NCBI GenBank assembly: GCA_964515805.1
Contig: CAZEUZ010000139.1
Span: 1-7,047 of the forward strand
Length of the DNA: 7,047 nucleotides
Reading direction: 5' to 3'
DNA from: CAZEUZ01 sp964515805
GTDB lineage: Bacteria; Pseudomonadota; Gammaproteobacteria; Pseudomonadales; Cellvibrionaceae
A model generated the notes under the pieces. It was not told the origin of the DNA. It saw only the letters and a program-made list of their open reading frames with translations, and ran no database searches. Of this stretch, positions 1 to 6,075 are shown piece after piece; within the stretch, counting starts at the first letter, position 1, and each line of letters opens with the position of its first letter. Both the position numbers and the translations under genes were made by a program.

Positions 1-702
1 CACGACACTGCCGGCACTAATATGAGCTCCCTCACCAATTTCTATATTGCCTAATACATGAGCGCCCGGACCAATTAACACACCCTGACGTACTTTAGGA
101 TGGCGGTCGCCCGATTCATTGCCAGTGCCACCGAGAGTGACGGACTGCATAATAGAGACATTGTCTTCCACAACGGCCGTCTCGCCAATGACGATACCGG
201 TGGCGTGATCGAGCATAATGCCCTGACCTATCCGAGCTGCAGGGTGTATATCGACACCAAAGGCGGTAGAGATACGGTTTTGCAGCATCAGCGCTAACAT
301 ATCCTGGTCATTACTCCATAGCCAGTGGGCGACTCGAGACGCCTGCAAAGCGTGAAAACCTTTATAGAACAGCAAAGGAGTAGAGAGGCAGTCACAGGCA
401 GAGTCCCGCTCATAAGTGGCGGTAATATCGGCACGCACAGCGGCACGAATAGCGACCGATTGAGACAAGACTGCTTCAATCGTCTCTTTAATCATCGACA
501 CTGAAGTTTTAGAATTGCCGAGCTTGTCAGCCAAAGAAACGCTCAACGCTACTTCAAGACTATCGTGATCGAGCACGTTAGTGCGCAGGAAATCACTGAG
601 TACAGGTTCCCGTACAATGTGTTGCTCCGTTGTCTGTCGTATGGTTTGCCAAACAAGATCGCCACACGAATCGTCTGCATCTAATTTTTGCTGTAAATTC
701 AT
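1..702 (-). CDS. cysE: Serine O-acetyltransferase CysE (3' end beyond window)
   Basis: Cytoplasmic enzyme that transfers acetyl from acetyl-CoA to L-serine, giving O-acetylserine, the first step of cysteine synthesis. Reading leftward from the ATG at 702, the frame stays open for 234 codons to the window edge, so the C-terminal tail (about 40 residues in E. coli CysE) is missing. The N-terminal helical domain covers about residues 1-145 and includes the family stretch STPLLFYKGFHALQ (107-120). The left-handed beta-helix begins at DIHPAARIG (151-159). Expected catalytic motifs are present: MLDHATGI (163-170, Asp165/His166) and GDRHPK (198-203, His201). SVTLGGTG (187-194) is also conserved. The N-terminus is slightly longer than in E. 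coli and divergent. The gene lies 39 bp downstream of the lipid A acyltransferase gene on the same strand, so co-transcription is plausible. Only a weak AGG precedes the start, inside a small inverted repeat. Feedback inhibition by cysteine is known for the family but cannot be judged here because the C-terminus is absent. Confidence 0.97.
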   Translation of the reverse strand, partial: MNLQQKLDADDSCGDLVWQTIRQTTEQHIVREPVLSDFLRTNVLDHDSLEVALSVSLADKLGNSKTSVSMIKETIEAVLSQSVAIRAAVRADITATYERDSACDCLSTPLLFYKGFHALQASRVAHWLWSNDQDMLALMLQNRISTAFGVDIHPAARIGQGIMLDHATGIVIGETAVVEDNVSIMQSVTLGGTGNESGDRHPKVRQGVLIGPGAHVLGNIEIGEGAHISAGSVV

Positions 703-703
703 A

Positions 704-719
704 TCTATAAACCTATAGA
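704..719 (-). promoter_or_regulatory. Small inverted repeat over the cysE ribosome-binding region
   Basis: Perfect 6-bp inverted repeat TCTATA-AACC-TATAGA with a 4-base loop, ending one base before the cysE start codon. On the cysE mRNA the only Shine-Dalgarno-like bases (AGG, 714-712) sit at the top of the stem and in the loop. The stem is all A/U except one G-C pair, so it would be weak. A regulatory role is inference only, and chance is a fair alternative in an AT-rich 39-bp spacer. Confidence 0.3.
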
Positions 720-741
720 AGGGGTCGACACTTGAATATAT

Positions 742-1632
742 TCAGCGTCGATAAAATGATTGCTCTTCTTTAAAGCGCTTATATTCCCATTGATATTGCT
801 CGGGGATGTCTAATACGCATTGTTCAATGCCATGATTTAATGCGGTTGCCGAGATTAGTTTGTCACGGCTGTAAATCGTTTCGTCGGGCTGTTTGAACAC
901 GGTGACAAAACCCCCGGAAACGCGTTTACAGTAAGCAAAAAGTACGTTGCATTGCGTTTTTTGAATCAGACGATAAATCAACGTCATCGTTTTTGCCTTG
1001 TGCCCAAAAAAAGGCGCGCTAATCGCACTGTTGCTATCTATGGGCACTTGATCGGGCAATATGCAGGTTGTTTTACCTTTTTTAAGGTGCGTCAACAATA
1101 ATTTAACGCTTGTGTTATCAGTTGGCACTAACTCACCGCCGATACGGGTGCGCGCGCCAAGAATGAATTCATTCAACGCCACCAAAGGGTGCGGCTTATA
1201 TAGACTCAATATGTCGCAGTAGTGGGGTAATTGCACATTTATCACTTCCCAATTGCCGATGTGAGGCACCAGTAAAATCAATCCACGATCCTCTCCCAGA
1301 CACTTTTTAAGCAAGAGGAATCCTTGCGTCTCAACAATTTTTTCCATCGTCCAAGTCTTCGGCTTGCTCCACAATGCGGCCATTTCCAGCCCGCCAATAA
1401 CTGTGTTCAATAAACTTTGGCGGGCGAGTGCACGGCGTGACCGACGACCTAATTGAGGCAGACAATACTGAAGATTAATCTCGGTGATACGTCGCGCTTT
1501 ACTATTTGCATACCAACTGCAACAGCCAATAATTTTGCCGAGCACGCGCAACAACCACAGCGGCAGATAGCCGATTAGCGTTAACACTACAACCGCCAGT
1601 TTTCCTTTTGGAAACACCGTATTTTTTGCCAT
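742..1632 (-). CDS. lpxL: LpxL/HtrB-type lipid A lauroyl acyltransferase
   Basis: Inner-membrane enzyme of the LpxL/HtrB family, which adds a secondary acyl chain to a Kdo2-lipid A precursor using acyl-ACP. The 296-residue length is normal for the family. An N-terminal hydrophobic segment (about residues 11-38) would anchor it. The HX4(D/E) active-site motif is seen as HIGNWE (124-129; His124, Glu129). Other family blocks are LPDQVP (192-197) followed by a small-residue stretch and PFFG (207-210), and the C-terminal PEQYQWEYKRFK (277-288), matching the PEQYxWxxxRFK signature. The start at 1632 is fixed by an in-frame TGA two codons upstream; no good Shine-Dalgarno is visible. It is divergent from glyQ and is followed after 39 bp by cysE. 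In P. aeruginosa an htrB-like gene also lies near glyQ. Which acyl chain and position it uses (LpxL, LpxM or LpxP type) cannot be decided from sequence, so the symbol is a family-level assignment. Confidence 0.9.
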   Translation of the reverse strand: MAKNTVFPKGKLAVVVLTLIGYLPLWLLRVLGKIIGCCSWYANSKARRITEINLQYCLPQLGRRSRRALARQSLLNTVIGGLEMAALWSKPKTWTMEKIVETQGFLLLKKCLGEDRGLILLVPHIGNWEVINVQLPHYCDILSLYKPHPLVALNEFILGARTRIGGELVPTDNTSVKLLLTHLKKGKTTCILPDQVPIDSNSAISAPFFGHKAKTMTLIYRLIQKTQCNVLFAYCKRVSGGFVTVFKQPDETIYSRDKLISATALNHGIEQCVLDIPEQYQWEYKRFKEEQSFYRR

Positions 1633-1682
1633 ATTTCAATATGCCACTTTGTTACTGACCGTTTTTTACCGTCTTTACATCA

Positions 1683-1696
1683 GGATGCTGGATGCT
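1683..1696. repeat. Tandem 7-bp direct repeat in the divergent promoter region
   Basis: Two perfect adjacent copies of GGATGCT (1683-1689 and 1690-1696). They cover the place where the -35 box of the rightward promoter would fall. The repeat is short, so it may be chance or small-scale slippage; binding by a regulator is speculation. Confidence 0.5.
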
Positions 1697-1717
1697 TTGT
1701 ATTGAGCCCGCTATAAT
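1689..1717 (+). promoter_or_regulatory. Candidate sigma-70 promoter for glyQ-glyS-plsC-asparaginase operon
   Basis: A perfect -10 hexamer TATAAT lies at 1712-1717. At 17-bp spacing the -35 position (1689-1694) reads TGGATG, matching only three of six consensus bases, and there is no extended -10 TG. Transcription would begin around 1723-1726, giving a leader of about 30 bases before the glyQ GTG, too short for a riboswitch or attenuator. No equally good promoter was found for the divergent lpxL gene. Confidence 0.6.
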
Positions 1718-1741
1718 GACCGCTTTTGGCCGGTAATCGAC

Positions 1742-1745
1742 AGGA
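1742..1745 (+). promoter_or_regulatory. Ribosome-binding site that decides the glyQ start
   Basis: AGGA lies 8 bases before the GTG at 1754, an ideal spacing. The alternative in-frame ATG at 1769 has no purine-rich sequence upstream of it. This favours the GTG start, although the five extra residues are not conserved in known GlyQ proteins. Confidence 0.55.
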
Positions 1746-1753
1746 CGAGCATC

Positions 1754-2707
1754 GTGTTAGACCACAGTATGTCAGATAAACGCGCGTTAAATCAGGATGG
1801 GCCTGATGTCGGTACATTTCAGGGCCTTATTTTAGCACTACAACAATTTTGGGTTAACCACGGTTGTGTTATTTTACAACCCTTGGATATGGAAGTGGGC
1901 GCAGGCACCTTTCATCCAGCCACTTTTCTGCGCGCTATCGGACCAGAACACTGGCGCAGCGCTTACGTGCAACCCTGCCGCCGACCGACCGACGGTCGTT
2001 ACGGCGAAAATCCCAACCGACTACAACACTACTACCAATTCCAAGTGGCGCTAAAGCCATCCCCAAAAGATATCCAAACATTGTATTTGTCATCGTTAAA
2101 GGCACTCGGAATCGATACCAACGTTCACGATGTACGTTTCGTCGAAGATAATTGGGAATCTCCCACCCTCGGTGCCTGGGGCCTCGGTTGGGAGGTGTGG
2201 TTAAACGGTATGGAAATCACCCAATTTACTTATTTTCAACAAGTGGGCGGGCTCGAGTGTCATCCGGTTACCGGTGAAATTACCTACGGTTTAGAGCGTA
2301 TCGCCATGTACCTGCAGCAAGCCGATTCCATATTTGATCTGGTATGGACCTTAGGATCTGACGGCAATGCCGTCACCTACGGCGACGTCTTCCATCAAAA
2401 CGAAGTGGAGATGTCACAGTACAACTTTAATTTCGCCGATGTCGATTTTATGCACGATAGCTTTACTTTTTACGAACGCGAATGTCAGCGCTTGTTAGAG
2501 CAAAATTTGCCACTGCCTGCCTATGAGTTGGTGATGAAAGCCTCTCATACATTTAACCTGTTGGATGCCCGCCACGCGATCTCAGTGACTGAGCGGCAAC
2601 GTTATATATTGCGGGTACGTGCGCTGTCACGGGCTGTTGCCAACACCTACTACGAAGCCCGCAAGAAACTGGGATTCCCATTGGCGGCTTTAACAACAAG
2701 GAAATAA
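1754..2707 (+). CDS. glyQ: Glycine-tRNA ligase alpha subunit GlyQ
   Basis: Alpha subunit of bacterial-type heterotetrameric (alpha2beta2) glycyl-tRNA synthetase. It is a class II catalytic core that activates glycine with ATP and works with GlyS to charge tRNA-Gly in the cytoplasm. The 317-residue product matches the family across its length. Conserved blocks include TFQGLILALQQFW (21-33), QPLDMEVGAGTFHPATFLRA (42-61), RRPTDGRYGENPNRLQHYYQ (76-95, motif-2 region), VEDNWESPTLGAWGLGWEVW (130-149), TYFQQVGGLECHPVTGEITY (159-178), YGDVFHQNEVE (209-219) and SVTERQRYILRVR (277-289). The GTG start at 1754 was chosen for its AGGA ribosome-binding site; ATG 1769 is the alternative. About 20 residues precede the first conserved block, somewhat more than the roughly 8-10 in E. 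coli or Pseudomonas. The stop is 6 bp before glyS. Confidence 0.97.
   Translation: MLDHSMSDKRALNQDGPDVGTFQGLILALQQFWVNHGCVILQPLDMEVGAGTFHPATFLRAIGPEHWRSAYVQPCRRPTDGRYGENPNRLQHYYQFQVALKPSPKDIQTLYLSSLKALGIDTNVHDVRFVEDNWESPTLGAWGLGWEVWLNGMEITQFTYFQQVGGLECHPVTGEITYGLERIAMYLQQADSIFDLVWTLGSDGNAVTYGDVFHQNEVEMSQYNFNFADVDFMHDSFTFYERECQRLLEQNLPLPAYELVMKASHTFNLLDARHAISVTERQRYILRVRALSRAVANTYYEARKKLGFPLAALTTRK
2698..2702 (+). promoter_or_regulatory. glyS ribosome-binding site inside the glyQ 3' end
   Basis: AAGGA overlaps the last codons of glyQ and sits 11 bases before the GTG start of glyS. This is a slightly long but workable spacing, and it implies translational coupling of the two subunits. Confidence 0.55.
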
Positions 2708-2713
2708 TCAGCC

Positions 2714-4795
2714 GTGACAAAAGATTTTTTAGTTGAATTAGGCACAGAAGAACTACCACCAAAATCCCTGCCAGACTTATCTCAGGCCTTTGATCAAGGT
2801 ATTGCCACCGGTCTGCAAGCATTGGGCCTGAAATTCTCCTCGACTAAAGCCTTCGCCACCCCGCGCCGGTTAGCGGTTATGGTGACCGAACTCGATGAAT
2901 GTACGCCGACTAGAGAATCGGTTGTTTGGGGGCCGCCGGCCAAAGTCGCTTTTGACGAGCAGGGTAAGCCTACCAAAGCAGGCATGGCATTTGCGCAAAA
3001 ACACAGCATAGCTACAACAGCATTAACAACAGAAAACGACGGCAAGGTGGACAAGTTGGTTTACCGCCAGACAGTAGGGGGTGAATCAACCTATCAATTG
3101 CTGTCAGCCGTCGTCAAGCAATCATTGGCCGATCTCCCTATTGCAAAACGCATGCGCTGGGGCGAAAGCCAAGTAGAATTTGTCCGCCCGGTCCACTGGT
3201 TATTAATGTTGTTTGGCGATGATGTGATCGAGTCAGATATATTGGATCTACAGGCGGATCGCCTGACTTATGGCCATCGTTTCCATTGCAACACAGCTAT
3301 AGTCATTGATAGAGCCGCCGATTATGAAGATGCCTTGAATGCCAGAGGTTTTGTGATCCCAGATTTTAGCCGCCGACGAGATGAAATAAAGCGGCAAGTC
3401 ACTGCCGCCGCCCATCAACAAGGCGGTCAAGCGATGATTGATGACGACTTATTAAGCGAAGTCACCGCACTGGTTGAATGGCCCGTAGCGTTGAGTGGAC
3501 GCTTTGAACAGCATTTTCTCGAGGTGCCAGCGGAAGCGTTAATTTCATCGATGAAAGGCCATCAAAAATATTTTCCTGTAACAGACCATCAAGATAAATT
3601 GATGCCATGCTTTATCGCCGTGGCCAACATAGAGAGCAGCAACCCCGCACAAATCATCGACGGCAATGAACGAGTTATCCGGCCTCGCTTGGCAGATGCA
3701 GGTTTCTTTTATCAAACCGATAAAAAGACTGCTTTGGCAGATAAACGAGAGCGGTTAAAAACCGTTATTTTCCAAGAAAAGCTGGGTACGGTTTTTCAAA
3801 AAACCGAGCGAATTGCGGCACTGGGAAAACTCATCGCAGGTCAGTTAAACTCAGAAATTCCTGCAGAACAAGTCGAACGAGCCGGGGAATTGTGTAAGAG
3901 CGATCTGATCAGCGACATGGTGCTCGAATTCGCGGATATGCAGGGAATTGCAGGTTATTACTATGCCAAACACGATGGCGAACCTGATACAGTCGCCATG
4001 GCAATGAAGGAACATTATTTACCGCGCTTTGCCGGCGATATACTACCGACAACTGAACTAGGCGCCATAGTGGCTTTAGCTGACCGTCTTGATACACTGG
4101 TGGGTATTTTTGCTATCGGTCAGCAACCGAGCGGCTCTAAAGATCCCTTCGCTTTACGACGAGCCAGTTTGAGTGTATTGCGCTTGTTAGTGGAACAGCA
4201 GTGGGATTTGAATTTGCATAAACTGCTGCTAGCCGCCTATCAGCAGTATGATCCGCCGCCCGCCACTGAAGCCATAGTCGATCAAGTGTTACATTACGTG
4301 TTGGAGCGATTCAGCGCTTGGTATCAAGATCAGGGAATACCGGCACGGGTATTTCAGTCCGTTAATGCAAAAAAAGGATTGACGCCAGTAGATATCGATC
4401 AGCGAGTGCAAGCCGTTAATTTCTTTTGTCAATTACCCGCCGCTCAGGCGCTAGCTGCCGCTAACAAACGTGTTTCCAATATTTTAGTCAATAAAAGACA
4501 GAGTGATAGCAGCCTCAACGTCGATGAAAATCGGCTACAAGAGCCCGCAGAAATAGCGCTAGCGAGTGCATTAGATGAACAAACCAAAATGGTGGCACCA
4601 CTGTTCGCTAGCCGCCATTACAAAGAAGCACTCACTTCGCTGGCGACACTGCGCGATGTCGTCGACGACTTTTTTGACAATGTGATGGTAATGACTGACG
4701 ATCAATCGTTGCGCGACAATCGGTTAGCGTTACTAAGCCAGCTGCGCGAATTGTTTCTGCAGGTGGCGGACATCTCTCATCTCGCAGTTAAATAA
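2714..4795 (+). CDS. glyS: Glycine-tRNA ligase beta subunit GlyS
   Basis: Beta subunit of alpha2beta2 glycyl-tRNA synthetase, needed for tRNA-Gly recognition and for full activity of GlyQ. The 693 residues are close to the 689 of E. coli GlyS and match along the whole length. The N-terminus is FLVELGTEELPPKSL (5-19) and ATPRRLA (48-54), followed by RMRWGE (146-151) with FVRPVHW (156-162). Next come LVEWPVAL (253-260), MKGHQKYFPV (280-289) and IRPRLADAGFFYQTDKK (322-338). An HD-like helical domain lies around 385-470 (EFADMQGIAGYYYAKHDGE, 405-423; ADRLDTL, 456-462), then SKDPFALRRA (475-484). The C-terminal anticodon-binding-like part includes AAANKRVSNIL (581-591) and FFDNVMVM (653-660). It starts with GTG, which places the conserved N-terminus correctly. 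Gaps to glyQ and to the acyltransferase gene are 6 bp each. There is no frameshift or internal loss. Confidence 0.98.
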   Translation: MTKDFLVELGTEELPPKSLPDLSQAFDQGIATGLQALGLKFSSTKAFATPRRLAVMVTELDECTPTRESVVWGPPAKVAFDEQGKPTKAGMAFAQKHSIATTALTTENDGKVDKLVYRQTVGGESTYQLLSAVVKQSLADLPIAKRMRWGESQVEFVRPVHWLLMLFGDDVIESDILDLQADRLTYGHRFHCNTAIVIDRAADYEDALNARGFVIPDFSRRRDEIKRQVTAAAHQQGGQAMIDDDLLSEVTALVEWPVALSGRFEQHFLEVPAEALISSMKGHQKYFPVTDHQDKLMPCFIAVANIESSNPAQIIDGNERVIRPRLADAGFFYQTDKKTALADKRERLKTVIFQEKLGTVFQKTERIAALGKLIAGQLNSEIPAEQVERAGELCKSDLISDMVLEFADMQGIAGYYYAKHDGEPDTVAMAMKEHYLPRFAGDILPTTELGAIVALADRLDTLVGIFAIGQQPSGSKDPFALRRASLSVLRLLVEQQWDLNLHKLLLAAYQQYDPPPATEAIVDQVLHYVLERFSAWYQDQGIPARVFQSVNAKKGLTPVDIDQRVQAVNFFCQLPAAQALAAANKRVSNILVNKRQSDSSLNVDENRLQEPAEIALASALDEQTKMVAPLFASRHYKEALTSLATLRDVVDDFFDNVMVMTDDQSLRDNRLALLSQLRELFLQVADISHLAVK

Positions 4796-4801
4796 TGCAG
4801 C

Positions 4802-5536
4802 ATGACCATGATTAGCGGCATCATTTGCTTTTTGCGATCGACGTTAATGTATGCTGTGTTGACAATCGCCGTCTTTATTCCGGGTTGTTGCACTCCGTTG
4901 TTGATTTTTTTGCCACTGAAGTTCTCGGCACCTGCCATTCTGATATGGTGCAAAATTATCGTTTATTTTGGCGCCGCCATTTGCGGTGGCATTCGCGTTA
5001 ATCTCTCGGGAAATCTGAGCAAAGTACCCACACCCTGCGTCATTGTCTCTAATCACCAGTGTTTCTTCGAAACCGTGTATTTGCAAGCACTCTTCCACCC
5101 TCTTTCGACAGTATTGAAGCAAAGCCTACTGCGAATTCCTTTTTTTGGTTGGGCATTAGCGATATTGCGCCCCATTGCCATCAACCGCAGCGCACCCTTG
5201 CAATCGCTAAAACAAATTAAAGAAAATGGTGTTGAACGGTTGCAACAGGGCAGAAACATTCTGATCTTCCCTGAAGGCACACGCAGACCGGTGGGTCAAT
5301 TGGGCGACTATATGCGCAGTGCTGCAGACATCGCCAAGCACGCGAAGGTACCTATCGTCGCCATCGCACACGACAGCGGGAGGTATTGGCGCCATGGAAA
5401 ATACAGCAAAAGGCCTGGCACCATTAATATGGTGATTAGCGAACCGATTACTATCGACGATCGAGACACTAAAGAAACTATGATATCAATACAACATTGG
5501 ACTCAACAACAACTAGATAGCATGAGCACAGAGTAG
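4802..5536 (+). CDS. plsC: PlsC-type 1-acylglycerol-3-phosphate acyltransferase (Pseudomonas LptA-like)
   Basis: Membrane acyltransferase of the PlsC/LPLAT family. The expected reaction is acylation of lysophosphatidic acid to phosphatidic acid in phospholipid synthesis. In the 244 residues, hydrophobic N-terminal segments (about 5-38 and 44-63) would anchor it. Motif I is NHQCFFET (84-91), an HX4E variant with His85 and Glu90 instead of the usual HX4D; Pseudomonas lysophosphatidate acyltransferases have a similar HQSxxET. Motif II is PIAINR (124-129), motif III FPEGTR (156-161), motif IV VPIVAIAH (183-190), followed by KRPGTINMVISEPI (203-216). The start is 4802, or possibly the second Met at 4808. 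No clear Shine-Dalgarno is visible, so translation probably couples to glyS, whose stop is 6 bp upstream. The stop is 2 bp before the next gene. In P. aeruginosa an lptA gene lies close to glyS, separated by gmhB, which is not present here. The substrate is inferred from family only. Confidence 0.9.
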   Translation: MTMISGIICFLRSTLMYAVLTIAVFIPGCCTPLLIFLPLKFSAPAILIWCKIIVYFGAAICGGIRVNLSGNLSKVPTPCVIVSNHQCFFETVYLQALFHPLSTVLKQSLLRIPFFGWALAILRPIAINRSAPLQSLKQIKENGVERLQQGRNILIFPEGTRRPVGQLGDYMRSAADIAKHAKVPIVAIAHDSGRYWRHGKYSKRPGTINMVISEPITIDDRDTKETMISIQHWTQQQLDSMSTE

Positions 5537-5538
5537 AT

Positions 5539-6039
5539 ATGATAGCGATCTTCACCACCGGCGGGACTATCGATAAGTTTTATTTTGATGCCAAAAGCGA
5601 ATTTTGTGTCGGCAATCCACAAATTGTGGACGTTCTGGAAGAAGCTAATGTCGGTTTTGTCTACAACATTGGGTCGGTTTTACGTAAAGACAGCTTAGAT
5701 ATGACACCTGCGGATGTTGCTTTAGTCTGCGATACCATACAACAATCTGATGCCGAACGTATTTTGATCACCCATGGGACAGACACCTTATTAACCACGG
5801 CAAAAGCACTGAAAGCCCTTGGTTGCTCTACAAAAACAATCGTCTTAATCGGTGCCATGCGGCCTAAACTGATGTCTGACAGCGATGCTCACTTTAATAT
5901 CGGCTACGGTATATCAGCGGTGCAATTGCTACCATCGGGCGTTTACATCGCCATGAATGGCTGTATATTCGATCCGGATGAAACCGTTAAAAACAGAGAC
6001 AAAGGTCGTTTTGAGTTGTCAACGGGCTCTAACCGATGA
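5539..6039 (+). CDS. Single-domain asparaginase-like protein (N-terminal domain only)
   Basis: A 166-residue protein matching the N-terminal domain of bacterial L-asparaginase/glutaminase (PF00710 type), without the C-terminal domain that brings full enzymes to about 330 residues. Visible motifs are TTGGTID (6-12, nucleophile-type Thr10), NIGSVLRKDSLDMTPAD (43-59), ITHGTDT (77-83; Thr81-Asp82, equivalent to Thr89-Asp90 of E. coli AnsB), IGAMRPK (104-110), and DPDETVKNRDKGRFE (145-159). In the last, Lys151 appears to match catalytic Lys162. The AnsB Tyr25 region is changed. There is no signal peptide, so it is cytoplasmic. The start 2 bp after the acyltransferase stop makes it the last gene of the glyQ operon. 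Downstream in-frame bases reach TAG within five codons, so no lost C-terminal domain follows. Short stand-alone members of this family occur in other gammaproteobacteria from general knowledge, which argues against a simple truncation. Real activity, substrate and role are unknown. Confidence 0.85.
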   Translation: MIAIFTTGGTIDKFYFDAKSEFCVGNPQIVDVLEEANVGFVYNIGSVLRKDSLDMTPADVALVCDTIQQSDAERILITHGTDTLLTTAKALKALGCSTKTIVLIGAMRPKLMSDSDAHFNIGYGISAVQLLPSGVYIAMNGCIFDPDETVKNRDKGRFELSTGSNR

Positions 6040-6075
6040 GGTAACCAAACATAGTGCCTAGTTTCTTGTTAAAAG

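Noticed and set aside
100..479. Small open frames on both strands (100-297 plus, 294-479 minus) near the left edge
   Set aside because: Both lie inside cysE, whose frame gives a clear full-family match continuous to the window edge; they are shadows in other frames.
1719..1734. ACCG/CGGT hairpin in the glyQ leader as a possible regulatory RNA
   Set aside because: Only a 4-bp stem with an 8-base loop in a leader of about 30 bases; too short and weak for an attenuator or riboswitch.
1864..2151. Plus-strand frames of 95 and 62 codons in another register
   Set aside because: They overlap the most conserved part of glyQ, are Arg/Ser/Thr-rich and show no family motif.
2553..3054. Minus-strand frames of 89 and 86 codons across the glyQ-glyS junction
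   Set aside because: Antisense to conserved glyQ and glyS sequence, with no ribosome-binding site and no recognisable domain.
4844..5395. Three overlapping minus-strand frames opposite the acyltransferase gene
   Set aside because: They are mutually overlapping, Cys/Arg-rich and antisense to a gene with all four acyltransferase motifs.
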